A DNA stretch of 64,000 bases from Vanilla planifolia (lineage: Eukaryota; Streptophyta; Magnoliopsida; Asparagales; Orchidaceae): contig CM043868.1 of assembly GCA_023846275.1 (NCBI GenBank), forward strand, positions 19,439,755 to 19,503,754, given 5' to 3'. Position 1 is the stretch's first letter. Each line of letters starts with the position of its first letter. The notes under the pieces are model-generated. The model saw nothing but the letters and a program-made list of their open reading frames with translations, ran no database searches and was not told the origin of the DNA. The translations under genes were made by a program, and so were the position numbers. Below, piece by piece: positions 50,301 through 61,980 of the stretch.

Positions 50301-53300
50301 ATCCATGAATTTTGTTTTAGGACTACTATGTACCGTCTGACACACTGATAATATATTTGTGAGAATTAATAGGTTTTCTAAAATTTCACATTTTATTCCT
50401 TACCCAAAACCAATGATGAATCCCATGTTGCCAAAATTTTCTTTAAAAAAATTGTTAAATTGCATAAATTGCAAAACACTATTATTTATGATAAGGATAT
50501 GAGATTTATCACATGATTTTTGAAAGCTTTATAGTTATTATTTGAGACCATTGAAATTTTCATTTGTATTTTAACAACAAACCAATGGTCAAACTAAGAC
50601 AATAAATTAGACATTAGGAAATTTATTTCAATGTTTAGTTAGTAAAAATATTGGGAATAGAGATTTACATTGCTCACTAAAAAATTTGATTATAATATTA
50701 TCATTTCTAAGACAACAAAATTATCGTCTTTTAAAATAGTTTATGCAAAACCCAAAAAGACAGATTTAATGGATGTTTCTTACTCACCTTTGTTCTTATT
50801 TTATAATTTTATTTGCAAAAGATCTTCAAAATTGGTATGAAAAAGTAAAGCAATAGATTGAATCTAGTAACTTAAAAAATGCTGAAACTGTTAATCGAGA
50901 TAGAACGTTAAGAAAATCTATTAAGGGAGATTATACATTAGTACATATTAGCCCTAAGAGATATACCACCTCAAGTTCAAAAAATTACATTCACGAGTTT
51001 GTAGCCCTTTCAAAACTATTAAAAAGCTAAATTCTAATGCTCATGTTTTATAATAACTATTCGACATATTTATTAGTAATATCTTTAAAATAGGAGATTT
51101 AATATCATATAAGAGTGATTTACATGATAGGAGTTTGCAGATTAACTCTCCTACAAGTAGTTCAACTTATGAATAATCTCATACTTTCTAAGTGTTAGGT
51201 TATTTATTATTGATAGCATTTTGAATAATGTCTCTTCAAGTTTTGATGTTTTCATGGGTTCTTAGTTTATTTGTGAGATCTACCACAATTAGAGGACACT
51301 TAACTGACATTAGAGGATATGGAGAGACTTGCATTAGATCTCTTGAGTGACTATTTAGAGTTCAATTTTATGAAATAGAATTCTTCTTGATAAAGGGACT
51401 TGATGCAACACATCAGGAGCATTAGACAAATCCAACGGAGCCCAAGACATAAGAAATCCCTTTTCCATAAACCATGGACTCAATCACAAACAATGGTCAA
51501 TAATGAGTTTGCAAAACATTTTCTTGTTTAGTATTTTAATTATTAGTGAGTTGTAATTGGTCATATATCCATAAACCTATTTAGTTCTTTAGTTATTTCT
51601 ATTTATTCCTAGAGATATTTTAATATTTTTTTTATTTTAGAATTATGCTATTTAAATATTATTTCTAAATGAAAGAAAAATCTTTTTGTCTTATCTTTTT
51701 TAGAAATTGCGACTCCTGTGCACAACCTGGGTTATGATCTAAAGATTTTCAGGTTGCGATTTGACATCCGAATTGTGATTCGAATCCTCGATAAATTTCT
51801 TTTCTAATTTCTTCACCTTCAAAAACTCTTTACATCAAGGACAATCCTTCATTATATGGTTTTTCTCATCACCAACAAAATACATTCTCTTATGAACTTT
51901 TGGCTTAAAGTGTCATTTGTTCCTTGTTAATAAACCATTTTCTCCATTGATCTACCTCTACTTTAACCATCATTTTCGACAACCAATGCATTACCCTCAA
52001 TTAAAATTATTTTACCATTGTTCCTCCATCACTACATATCTATCAATGAATTAATGATCACCTTCAACATAAAAGTACATTTTTCCCAAATAGCAATGTG
52101 ATCATAATGTGACCAAATAATGATGGCAAAGAAACCAATAAGAGAAATACTCTATGCTCCTCCTTAATCGTCACATCAAATGTAGATATCTTTATCAATA
52201 TCACATTGAACTTATCCAAATGTGCATCCAACTTTTTCTCAATCAATAATCCTCAAGCATTAGAGTAGTCACTTCAAAAATGAATGATTTATCAATGATT
52301 TGGACATGTGTTTGCTATCCAATTTTCTTAGACCTCTAGCATAATCATCATCCCAATAAACTCTCAAAGTTTATTATCAATAAGAAATAATTGTATCATG
52401 CTATTTGCCAACTCCAATAGATCTTGACATAACTCATTTGTCATTGTTGCAAACATATATGATTTCTTTTAAATAGCCTTAATCAGCACTTCCTTGTAAC
52501 TTATTCCATTGTTGTCACAATTTAAAGTCATATCCACTAAAAAGTTCCTTTGCAAAGAAATTTGAACTCTTAATTGCCACTTCTTGCGACCAAACATGCC
52601 CAAGATAGCATTCATTGACTCTAAAAATCTTGATCAACCTCGATCCACCAAAAAACATTGTCGATCTTAGCAAAAGCTCGCTACTTGACATAGAACTCAA
52701 AATATGAGCAAGATCTTCCCAATCCCAAGCATCATGCTCTAAAAAATTGAAATATCTTGAAATTAAATCTTGAAAGGCCAAATTTCACAATTGTTAGACC
52801 AAAATATCATAAAAACAAATCAACCAATTTAAACATTCAATACCTTCTTCCTAAACCTCCTGTAACAAGAGGATAACAACTCAATCGACTCTAATTTCTA
52901 CATAGAAACTCCACAATTCACACAAGTATCAAAACCCCTTTGTCCAAAATCTTTGATGACGTCACTGCTAAAGCCTTCGTTGATGGTCTCTAACAAACGA
53001 TCTCTATTTCCATCAGCAACCTACAATGGCATTGTCTTGCCAAGGATGTTCATTGCAAAACTTCTCTAAAAATGAAAAAACTTCACCAACTTTAGTGCCA
53101 ACCAACTTTGTTATGACTTCCTCACAAATATTTTGTTGCCAATATTAAGAAAACATAACTCTTTTGACAAGAGAGAATTCTCATCACAATTCAAGTACAT
53201 CATCTAGAGAAAACATAAAAGTTCAATAGAAAAACACCAAAGAGAAAATAAAAGATTTTATGTTTTGGTCCCAATTGCTCCACCCTCATTCTTATGAGAT

Positions 53301-56300
53301 ATCTTCTATTTTTTTCACAAATGAAACGAGTTCCAATCTTGTTTCTCCCTCCCCTCTCTCTCTCAAAGGTTTCTCCACAAGAGGCAATACTTATAACGAT
53401 GCTCAATCAATTGTACCCACATAATTATTCCAACACAAATCATACATGATAAATAAGTTCACCTAATATAAATATCACTATAGATAAAATTATAATTCCA
53501 TAAACTACAAGATATAAGACATAACACTATAGCAATGTAACAAATCTTTGGCAAGCTCTAACTGCACCAAAATGTTCATAAATTCTCTTTTCATTTCCTT
53601 TTGGATTTTTCTAATATTAAAGTTCAAACATAGAATGACTCATTAATGTAATGTACCTCAGATCTCAAGATTTTAAGTGATTCACCAACAAAATGAAGCT
53701 TTTGAAGATCAATAGGATGCAAATAATGCAAGTCATCTTCCGAAGAAATTGGACTCTGAATTATCGGGCCCTTTACTTCATCTATCTCAAAAGGCACTCC
53801 AAATGCAGGTAGAGGAGTAAGTATGTCTGAGAAAATGATAACACCATCTGGATGAAAAGCCCTCCAAGGTTGCAAAGAAATTTCCACAATTAAATCAATT
53901 GTCTCTGATCTCATTCTAAAGGATGGATATCTCTCTGCAAGCTTTCTATAAACAGCCATATATCTTCCTGCTTGGCGCATCATCCATGCTGGTGGTCTTT
54001 TGACAATAATGCCCCTGGCAGCTTGCACGATTAGTGGATCTGCCAAATTTACTCATAGCAAGGTCAACCAATTCTGCACATTGCTAGTTACACAGTAAAA
54101 TAAATGCAAAATACAAATGGATTCAAATTTGGATTGATAGAATAAAGAGAGACTAAAAGCAGTACTAGATCATACAAGGAATAAGCTATAAAAAGAATAA
54201 CTGAAGGATTTAAATGACAAAAAAATGCAGGTGTAAGTAAAATCCTAATTGTCAATGTCATGGAAGCACTCAGAATATTCAATATATCATTTACAAAAAC
54301 CATATATAGTTGAGCAAAAGTGTAATAAGATAGAAAGAGAATATGGCCTCAGGACCCTTACAGACCAAGACAACTAACATAAAATGAAAAGCACAGAGTT
54401 ATACAGTATGAAACTATAGACGCAGAGATAACAAAACAAAAAACTATGGTTGCAAACTACAAGGACTATAAAAAGTTATAAAGTCATATTTCGAACCACG
54501 GATGGGATAAAACCAACTTAAAAACGCAATCAACTGGTACAACTAATAATTCCACAAACATCAAGCAAACCAATATCTGATATTATCTTGTAGAAAAGGA
54601 TGTCTCATGACAAAGAACATATGCTCAAAAATAACATGGCTTTCATGCAAGCAAGAATGCCAAACAAAACATGGAAGTTTAATTGCATTTTTAGGCAAAG
54701 AAAATGGTGAACTTATAACTGAACCATCTAATGTGTATGTTTGTAACTCATAAGGCTAAATTTATTCTACAAAAAAAGGAGCTTAGCTCTTGTAAAAAAA
54801 AAATATCAGAATTGAAGCCCTAAAAATCTAGATGTTAAAGTATTCTCTGTTCCTTAGTCTACTTCACCGGCTGCTAAAAACAAATTTGAACCTTATATTT
54901 ATAGCAACAAACAAGAGAGCGTGCAGATATTTGAAGGCTAAGAGCACTGTAGTTGTCATCCATTTAGCACCTTTTCTTTGAAAAAACATGTCTTCCACTT
55001 TCTCCACGTTCTTTATCTCTTTACAATTCTAAACAATCATGTCATGGATATCTCTTCAAATATTTTTTGCATCAATATTTTTGATGATTCCATTCAGATA
55101 CATCTTTCAAGAAAGGGTTAAAAATGTTGATCAACACAACAAAGGTTATGAATTAGGGAACTCCCACACAAACAGCAGCAAAGATCAAATTCCATTCAAT
55201 TCTCAATAAAATGAAGTAGCTCACTGAAGCCATCAACCAAAAGCGAGTACAGCTAGAAGCATCTTTTTTCCCCTCTAATGGGTCCAAGTAACTCTCTACT
55301 ACAAACATTCATTCGATATCTTCCTTTGGGAATGGGATATTATGTCCAATTTGTGGCACCAATTGCATTATCAAAACCTCATGAGTGTCAAGTGTAAAAT
55401 CATGATACCTCTACTATTCTCTACCTAAACCAATAGCACCTTCTTTGTCCAAAACTTTAGATTCAGCAGTAGAATTCAATCCCATTGCAACTCCACCAAC
55501 TGTTGTTCAAAGATGGGAATCAAAAGCTCTTATTTTGAGTCAAGTCATAGAAAAGATGACATCCAAGTGTGTGCTAATCATTCAACATATCATCACCAAT
55601 GACATCTCATGACAACTCATTGGCAAGGAAGACGTATCATGCTACTAAGGCATTATTTCAAAAAGAAAACCCTAGTAGGAGCAATGGTTTCTTTTCTTCG
55701 CATTTCAGAGAATTGTTGGCTGATGAAATGCCTTCATTCTACCAACTATCTCCTCTTTATCGTTAGAAAGGAACAACTAACCCAGATGACCAAGTCGTTA
55801 CCTACAATCATGACCTTAATGTCTATTATCTTCCACAAGGAATAAAGTACAGGTTATTTTCTTCAACTTTGAAGGGATTTGCATAACACTAGTACATAGA
55901 ACTTCCCTCAACTTCCACAGCTTCATTTGTACAAGTCAAGATTAGTTTCACCATCACAAGAACATCTCAGTGATTGGAGAATGACCCTCTTCAAGATCAA
56001 GTAAGGAACTGCTTAATAGCTAAGAGACTTTATTGATAGCTTTAATTCAGATTTCATGGTGATTATGGGAAGTAACTATGACATGCAAATTCTTCTTAAG
56101 AGAGGGATTGCATCCAAGAGGAGAATTCAAGTCTAAACTTAGAAGAAAACCTCTATTACACTTCTCTCAATTTCTTGAAATGACTCAAAAGTATATTCAA
56201 AGTGAAAAGATGAACTTCCTATATATTACAGGCAAAAAGGGGCGGTGTAATATGCGTGACAAGCATTTGTACAAGGCAAATGGAAAGCAACAATGAGGAA

Positions 56301-57607
56301 ATTTCAATAATACCTGTATATTTAACCATTTATGTTTGGATGCTACTCTTACAATATGCATTGAGAAACCTAAGAATTTTGAAGAAGAAGAATTGATGGA
56401 AGAGCTTGACCAAGAAGATTATGATCAAGAGGAAGTATTGCCCATTTTTTGCTCACCTGAAGATGCATCAGTGGATATAAAAGAACAAGTGTTATATCAA
56501 ATGCCACCATCAATTATTAATCCTCTCCGATTTGTGATTTAAGAATGTTTGGCCATAATGGGCTTATATTTGCAAGAGGGGATGTTAAACTTTTAATAAA
56601 ATGTTATTTGGACAAGATATACTCTAACCATCATTTACAAGAAGACCTCAAAAAGAAAAGTAATATATGCACAAAAAAGCTAATTATAAATGTGCTTCTC
56701 ACTAATAAGAACATTGTCTTTAACTTCAAAACTAGATAATAATGTAAGTCAATTCAAGAGTATAATATTGCCTTTGTCTAGTATCCACTTTATATCCTAC
56801 GAATAGATCGACAATAGTTCAACATCATTTTAGTATCCAATATGACAACCATTCTTCAACGGCAAAAGCTTAAATTTTGCAAATAAAGGAAAGATATAAT
56901 TAAGGCTAAAATTAATAAATTACTTTAAGCTAAATTATTGGGAAGGTTCAATTCCAACGTCACTAACAAATGTGGTATTTGTCAAAAAGAGTAATGACAA
57001 GTGTTGGATATGCATCAATTACATGGATTTAAACCCTACTGTCTACTACCTTGGATAAATCGTTGGTAGACTCACAGAGAAAATGCCACGGAAAATGCAT
57101 ATATACAGAGAAAAGTAATCAAAGTAATTATTGTCATCAAAGGTAGCAGAGATGTCAAGAAAGTCAAAAGATAACATAGACAGAGGATAACAATACACTT
57201 TACATTACCAAATAGAGAAATTCAATAAGAGTGCAGCATTTTTACCAAAGAAGAACAACATAATTTTTTCATTTTAGAAACAATGCTAGCAACTTGCAAG
57301 AGCTAATTAACGAATGAACCAAAAAAGGAAAAGGAAAATAAGAACAGCGAAACGTCAAACATACCCTCGGAGAAGCATGCCTTAGGAAGGCTCGGCAGAG
57401 TTTTTCCCCGACAAGTTCTTCTAACTAACACATCTCTTGGAAATCCTAGATGGGCAAACGATACGGAAGAGCTCAATCCTGTGAAGAAACTAGTATGGGA
57501 ATGCCAACCAAAGGCAAGGTTCAGCAAGAGAAAGCGTCAAAATTGCAATTTCTAAGACTCGGAAGAGAGTAATTTTTGAGACGTCACCTTCTTGGAGGCG
57601 CCAACAT
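41080..57607 (-). CDS. HEME2: uroporphyrinogen decarboxylase, chloroplastic (HEME2 type), 5 clear exons plus a proposed 5' micro-exon
   Basis: Removes the four acetate carboxyls of uroporphyrinogen III to give coproporphyrinogen III in plastid haem/chlorophyll synthesis. Exons: (57588-57607 proposed), 57365-57489, 53657-54039, 45889-46173, 44648-44883, 41080-41248, joining in phase to about 405 residues, close to plant HEME2. Visible family landmarks: [14 protein letters not shown] (substrate-binding Arg), [12 protein letters not shown] with the catalytic-pocket Asp (about 120), [13 protein letters not shown] with the conserved Tyr (about 196), [20 protein letters not shown], and HILNLGHG with the conserved His (about 366). 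The PAWMM, LPAFGV and [13 protein letters not shown] forms point to the HEME2 rather than HEME1 branch. The N-terminal exon is Ser/Arg-rich, as in a transit peptide, but has no ATG in frame. Introns are 98 bp (proposed), 3.3, 7.5, 1.0 and 3.4 kb. Confidence 0.93.
41249..44647. other. last UROD intron, no gene inside
   Basis: AT-rich. Contains the (TA)29 run; otherwise nothing recognised. Confidence 0.6.
44251..44308. repeat. (TA)29 microsatellite in a UROD intron
   Basis: About 58 bases of uninterrupted TA in the last UROD intron. Likely highly polymorphic, and a self-complementary stretch in the transcript. Confidence 0.97.
44648..44883 (-). CDS. HEME2: UROD exon encoding the later barrel strands
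   Basis: 236 nt; acceptor ATATGCAG, donor ACAG|GTTTGT. Encodes [52 protein letters not shown] and [11 protein letters not shown], all strongly conserved in plant UROD. Confidence 0.97.
45889..46173 (-). CDS. HEME2: UROD middle exon
   Basis: 285 nt (95 codons), phase 0; acceptor TTGAACAG, donor GAG|GTATTG. Encodes [20 protein letters not shown], then [10 protein letters not shown] ... [20 protein letters not shown]. It carries the conserved Tyr of TYIVEGG and the DSWGG loop of the (beta/alpha)8 barrel. Confidence 0.97.
47108..47210 (+). mobile_element. possible tRNA-derived SINE
   Basis: An A-box-like TAGCTTAGTTGT (47,115) and a B-box-like GGTTTGATACTC (47,157) lie about 42 bases apart, the usual spacing of a tRNA-type Pol III promoter, followed by a short A-rich tail. 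The segment does not fold into an obvious tRNA cloverleaf. In UROD intron 2. Confidence 0.45.
47774..48510. repeat. tandem duplication, period about 366 bp
   Basis: Copies begin TTGGCTCCATCACTGCTACG at 47,774 and 48,140 and continue with CAACTTACACCCTCGTCT-type sequence through a shared ending TTTAACATTGTTTATTTGCA. They differ by substitutions and small indels. In UROD intron 2. Confidence 0.93.
48827..49310 (+). repeat. 5' LTR of the Gypsy element
   Basis: About 484 bp, matching the 3' LTR. It holds an extra 68-bp tandem duplication (49,141-49,258; the unit contains TTTTCAAAAATTGAA and GTGAAATGGGGTTTT), which accounts for most of the length difference from the 3' LTR. Confidence 0.85.
49819..51180 (+). 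pseudogene. Ty3/Gypsy pol remnant: RNase H tail, linker and integrase
   Basis: An open frame begins MSTKVAPSF (gag-like start) and passes directly into the RNase H-integrase linker ([12 protein letters not shown]...[13 protein letters not shown]), then a decayed HHCC zinc-binding region (LHSKGITSH...CKLTKA), the integrase core ([29 protein letters not shown]) and the C-terminal [13 protein letters not shown] and FKIGDL blocks. The core Asp of the usual MDF is Asn, and many stops follow. The gag-PR-RT part is missing, so the element is defective. Confidence 0.85.
51401..51798 (+). repeat. 3' LTR of the Gypsy element
   Basis: Starts TGATGCAACACATC right after a purine-rich AAAGGGACT and runs in parallel with the 5' LTR to GAATCCTCGATAAATTT. 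Confidence 0.85.
51840..52250 (-). mobile_element. Ty1/Copia gag (UBN2) fragment
   Basis: Minus-strand frame reading [20 protein letters not shown], then [20 protein letters not shown], the conserved UBN2 gag pattern (hlxxFnxlixxLxxld...LLxsLPxsyxxlvxtLlyg). A decayed zinc knuckle ([11 protein letters not shown]) lies further downstream in another frame. It abuts the 3' LTR of the Gypsy element. Confidence 0.75.
52260..53656. other. rest of UROD intron 2, retroelement-like sequence
   Basis: The minus-strand open frame 52,515-52,781 and its surroundings may be the upstream part of the Copia fragment, but I do not recognise a domain. Nothing else supported. Confidence 0.35.
53657..54039 (-). 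CDS. HEME2: UROD exon encoding the N-terminal catalytic part
   Basis: 383 nt; acceptor TTGGCAG, donor GAG|GTACAT. Encodes [20 protein letters not shown] through [42 protein letters not shown] to LKILRSE. It holds the substrate-anchoring Arg of RQAGRYM and the essential Asp of FSDIL. Confidence 0.97.
54040..55600. other. UROD intron, 3' part, no gene seen
   Basis: AT-rich intron sequence. 55,200-55,840 may be the upstream part of the Gypsy remnant but carries no recognisable motif. Confidence 0.5.
55840..57075 (+). mobile_element. degenerate Ty3/Gypsy gag-RT remnant in UROD's large first intron
   Basis: Antisense to UROD. A gag-like stretch (ELPS/TS-type block near 55,900, then [16 protein letters not shown] and [14 protein letters not shown] near 56,090-56,210, resembling the gag end with its AQKYIxAEE motif) is followed by a decayed middle and the reverse transcriptase entry motif [23 protein letters not shown] near 56,970-57,040. 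Stops and frameshifts throughout. Confidence 0.72.
57365..57489 (-). CDS. HEME2: UROD transit-peptide exon
   Basis: 125 nt reading [20 protein letters not shown], then a basic stretch ending KACFSE, with donor GAGG|GTATGT. The split Asp codon (G|AT) fits the next exon exactly. It is rich in Ser, Arg and hydroxylated residues and ends near an expected stromal cleavage region (before DPLIVQAA). The frame stays open up to about 57540, so the 5' edge is uncertain. Confidence 0.78.
57588..57607 (-). CDS. HEME2: proposed UROD 5' micro-exon with the start codon
   Basis: An ATG at 57607 followed by MLAPPR and two bases, then a donor AAG|GTGACG. A 98-bp intron would end at CATACTAG, and the join gives AGT (Ser) in the exact frame of the transit-peptide exon. 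Without it that frame has no ATG: an in-frame TGA lies just upstream and all later codons before the mature protein lack Met. Alternative: an ATG at about 57696 with a donor ATAAG|GTGGGT has the same phase. Inference only. Confidence 0.5.
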
Positions 57608-58150
57608 TCCCTCTTTTGATGAAGACCTCTCTATGAATTTACACGAATAGACCGCCTTCTTCCTTTACCGTCACCCACCTTATCTCAGGTGTCATTGGAG
57701 TGTCTATTCCTGTTCACTTGGCCCAATCTCATCGCAAAATACAGGGCATATATGTAATTTTAGTGCATGTGATCATTGACCGAGCCGAGCTTGTCCAGGC
57801 GAGGAAATGTGGCAGGAAAATCTCAGTCCCGGCTACCATCCTGGGGTTAGACATGAGAAACTTCTGCGCTTACAGCGTTGACCTCCTTCTCAAGTTGCCA
57901 GGTAGGGTAAGGAGAAAGGCAAGGTATCTTCAAGGGCTGCTGAGAAGGAATGTTATGCGAATCTAGAGCGACATGAGCTGTAGATTCGAGCAAAGGGGCA
58001 GACCACCAAGTTTTGAAGCTGCCTGCCCTACAAAAATGGCCGATATTTCCTTCACTGCGGGAATGGCCGAGGATCCCTTGGATCATCCTATGGAAGCCGG
58101 AGACTACGCACGAAATGACATTCTCCGGCCTGAAGGAATGTGGTTAAATT
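57608..58150 (-). promoter_or_regulatory. promoter side of UROD, GC-richer block
   Basis: GC-richer than its surroundings and directly upstream of the UROD 5' end. A minus-strand GATAAG (I-box-like) lies at 57679-57684, about 72 nt before the proposed ATG. Several short open frames overlap here on both strands, but none resembles a known protein and they do not splice to anything. The rest of the block is unassigned. Confidence 0.4.
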
Positions 58151-59566
58151 ATTAATCTATAAATTTAACCTATATCATAAAGAATTAGTGAAATCAGTAT
58201 TGAAATTATGTTTGACTATTAATTTAATTTGAGTAAATTATTAATCTATAATAATCTTTTGTTGTTTTGTTACTTGACTTCTTTGATGTTGAATCGCATG
58301 CCATCATTGATTGGATTAACTAAGATCTAACGTTGAACCAACTTTTACACTCATATTAATCAACATCACAAGCCCTTCTAGCAAAGAATTCTACAAGATC
58401 CTCATTGTTAATTGATTCTGTCGTTACACCCTTTCTATGTTAAGCCACATTAAGGAGCTCTATAGGTACACAATCATCTTTTATTATATCATAAACAAAC
58501 AAAGATAAATCATTTCTAATATTTTGAAGATATATTACATCTAAGTGCAAACATGAGTCAAAGATGGGCTAAAGCTAGCTATATCTATATAAAGTCGACT
58601 TAACCCTAACTCAAGTTAGCTAGTTATTTGGTAGCCAGTATGGTTTTAACTAGCTAGTATAAGAGCACACCGTATCTCAAGAAGAAGTCCATGTTTTAGA
58701 TGTAGCTCATTTAAGGCTTATATTGGAACTTAGTTAAGCTTCATATGTTGAACTAGTTTTCTTAATCAGAAGAGTTGTTAGGTTAACCATACAACATTTT
58801 TTGTCAACATCTCCTCAATTCTTCTTAACAAGAGTCGTTTGATTGGCTGTGAGTTAACTAAAGTACACACACATTCTCATACCTAACTTAATCGATCTCA
58901 TTTTTTACATTTAGCAAGTCAATCATATTGTTAACTCATCCACGCATCTTACATGTTTTATGATACATGTACAACCACATATGCATAATCATTTGAGTTG
59001 ATGATAAGATTTTTTGGTATTCTAATACATGATTTCATATGTTTTCTTCATTTGGGCCTATACTAATCTCATACAGTTATGATTACTTTTATTTTCATTT
59101 CATGCTTCGATAGACACATGTTAAATCCTATACAAATTAGTGTCTAACTTATGAGTGAAATCCATATAAAAACTTCATTTCTCTTTTCGTGTTATGATTC
59201 TTCTAGTTTAATTCCATATTTGATAGTTAATTGTCATGCTTTTCAAAAGATTTTTTTATCAAAACCTTCCTTAGCCAAATCATATTAATTAAAAAAAACT
59301 ATAAACATAAATAAATAAACATGTAAGAATACATTAACATCTAAAATAAGAACCTAATAATGAGATAAATCTAAAAATCAATTTCATACCAAAATGTTTT
59401 CACCACAAATTTAACTATTAATAATTAAAATATCTAAACAAAAGTCGTATTATAAAACGCATCTCATAAATAAATCATACTAAACAAAAAATATAAAATA
59501 TCATAACTAATAAATCATGGTCGCCAATATATATAAGAGAGTATTGAATATACAAAACTTATATGA
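58151..59566. other. intergenic AT-rich DNA
   Basis: No coding region or repeat structure recognised between the UROD promoter block and the LTR that starts at 59,567. Confidence 0.55.
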
Positions 59567-60852
59567 TGTAGAATAGATTTAGACTTATACTATGGTTTAA
59601 ACTACAGTCTAAAATACTGAAGATGTTCAATAGATTATTAAAAAATATAAAAAAGATATTATACAATAATCAAGGTTATGTGATATGTATGATATTTTAG
59701 AACTATTTAAATATTAACATTCCAAAGTTGTAACGTAGATTAGTAAATTAAGTAGGCATCAACTCTTTAAGCATCAAGTATAAAATCTTACAAAATAGTT
59801 TTTATCACTTACAATTTTATGCATATAAAATAAATAATTTAAACAAACTTTATATAGAGTATTCTAATAGAAAAGAGTAACAATAACTTTAAATTATTAC
59901 CTAAAAAATAAAATTTTTTGAAAGTTTAAATTTTTTGACAATGATGTGGATGTTGTGGAAGCGATAATTTGTGTAGTTACTAGCTCTCTCGATGGAAAGA
60001 CTCTCATTTTCGATCCTTATCTCTTATAAGGGATTTATTTGTCGACTCTCCTAATGAAATATTTTTCATATTTGATCTTTGTCTCTCATAAGAAAAATTA
60101 GAATCTCCCCAACTAGGTAAGTGTGCACACTTACAAAAGTGAAAGCATACAAATAAAATAAATTTTATTCTATCATTTTTTATAGCTTGGTATCCATATT
60201 TATATAGACCTCAAAAATTTATCAATAATTTTTTAAAAAGTTTAAAAAATAAAAATAAAATAAAAAACAATTAAATTAAGCTGTTCCCAAACAAACTGTG
60301 TATTTTGGATGACGATAACGAGGGGCAACGAAACAGTCAGGGGCGATCAATGCGATGCGAGAGGGTGTCTCGATGCATTTAGTTCGAGTTTTGGGCAGGC
60401 AGGGTCAAGCATAACAGAATGGGTCAACAGGACTAGCAAGCCGACACTGTTCATTGTGGGTCATCAATGGTAAAGGTCAGCATTGGTCAAATTGTGTTCC
60501 CAAGTCAAACCGGGTCATACGGGTGGGTAGGTCAGCTTAGGTGATAGTAGCAATAGCTGACGGAGGTAGATGGTGGTGAATGGCGATAGGCAACAAAACA
60601 AATAAAAAATTATAATTTAAGTATTTTTTTAAGCAATTTTCAACTAAATTTTGCACTGATAGACTTGTGGAACTAGTACGATGTTAGCAAATGTGTTTTT
60701 GTGAGCTAATGTTAGAGCTCTTGCCTCATCCTCCTAGGTGGAAGAGAGTTTGGCTCGGTGGTATCAGGGTGATGGGTATAGTAATATTTTAACAATTATG
60801 GAATGATATAGTGTAAGTCATTATAGGTAAGTAAAAAGTTATTGATGAGACA
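59567..60852 (-). repeat. 3' LTR of the right-hand Gypsy element
   Basis: About 1.29 kb, bounded by TG and CA on the + strand. It contains a GC-richer block at 60,300-60,580. Confidence 0.75.
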
Positions 60853-60910
60853 TTTTTTCTTCTATCGAACTAAAAATGTTTTAAGTTTACAATCTTTGGT
60901 TAGAATTATT

Positions 60911-61330
60911 TCATGACTTAAAATTTTTTTCTATATCATTCTTATTTACTCTTAAGACTAATATAGTGATAAGAATGTGTTCATTTAATATGAAAGAATC
61001 GGGCTCAAATGGCTTATTAAGTATTGGATGTGATACCTTATAAGGAACTAAATCCTTGATGTTAAAGATTACACTAATTCTATGCTCTTCTAGTAAATCC
61101 AACATGTGTATATTAGTTTATAGTTTTTGAATATTCTTAAAAAGTCAAACTTCATACACTTGTAATTTTCTGTAAGCTCTCAAAAGGAACTATTTTGTCA
61201 TAATTTTAATTATAACATGATCTCTTTCAAAAAATTCTCCAATATTTTTTTGAGCATCTGTTAGTTTGCATATGTTAGTTTCTTATATCTTTTGTTACTT
61301 AAATTAATTTTTTTAGATATTATTTTATGA
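60911..61330 (-). pseudogene. Gypsy integrase C-terminal fragment
   Basis: Minus-strand frames give RDHVIIKIMTK (family GDxVxVxLRKER), RAYRKLQVYEV..LFKNIQKL, then LLEEHRISVIFNIKDLVPY and a PDSF tail. This is the usual end of a Ty3/Gypsy polyprotein just before the polypurine tract. Frameshifted. Confidence 0.8.
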
Positions 61331-61559
61331 GAAGTAAAGAAAAAGTAAAAGAAAAAATCTCAAAGTTCAATGATAAGAAAATAAGATCAATAGGAGATAT
61401 CAGTTTATTACCATAAGCATGTATAATAAGTGGTAGGTCTCACAAGGTGGTGAGCCAAACTAAGTCTCTTTGATCAAGAGTCTTCCTAATTTGGGATTAT
61501 GTGATTAAGCTTAAATTAATTATCTATTTCTTATCCATGGGTTTAGAATTTTCTATAAA

Positions 61560-61980
61560 TTTGTTAGGTTTTAGTGATTGGGGTCTCTCATGATGTGGAG
61601 TGAAATGTAATGTGATGGTTTTTTCTTTATAGACAAAAGAACACATGTTAATCTTATCCTTCAAAATTACATTCCTATCAAAAAGTCATGGTCTTCTAAA
61701 GATAAGATGACTTACTTGTACAGGTACAACATTACATAAAACATTATCACTATACCTACTTAATGTCAATGGTACATAACATCGTTGCTTAATAGGTATA
61801 ACAGTTTTATCTATCCATGACGTAGAGCAAAAGTTTGGGTGTTTCAATAAAAAAGCTCTTATTTGCTTAATAGTATTATGGAATATTACATTAATGCAAC
61901 TACCATTATTTATGATCGTCATATATGGTTGTTTCTTAATTATCCTAAAGATATTGGTGCACTTCCAGTCGTCTTGTAGT
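61560..61980 (-). pseudogene. Gypsy aspartic protease fragment
   Basis: Minus strand: MTIINNGSCINVI (family IDxGSCxNV; the catalytic Asp is Asn here), then LTLSRYSDNVLCNVVPVQVS and HLIFRRPWLFDRNVI (family HLLLGRPWQFDR). The frame also runs past the ATG-bounded part (61,686-61,922). Confidence 0.82.

Larger units (their letters stand above)
48827..51798 (+). mobile_element. internally deleted Ty3/Gypsy LTR retrotransposon in UROD intron 2
   Basis: Antisense to UROD. 5' LTR 48,827-49,310 and 3' LTR 51,401-51,798 share their start (TGATGCAACACATCAGGAGC against TAATGCAGCACATTAGGAGT) and order throughout. A primer-binding site follows the 5' LTR (TGGTATCAAAAC at 49,311; a perfect TGGTATCAGAGC at 49,373). 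A polypurine stretch AAAGGGA precedes the 3' LTR. The interior keeps only the RNase H-integrase linker and the integrase. Possible 5-bp target duplication CTTTT (48,822 and 51,799). Confidence 0.88.

Noticed and set aside
57700..58155. Short overlapping open frames on both strands in the GC-richer block
   Set aside because: No known domain, no splice partners, and they sit at the promoter side of UROD; GC-rich DNA gives longer chance frames.
60755..60775. Plus-strand TGGTATCAGGGTGATGGG resembling a primer-binding site
   Set aside because: The element's coding remnants run on the minus strand and the motif lies inside the 3' LTR, so it cannot be the priming site.
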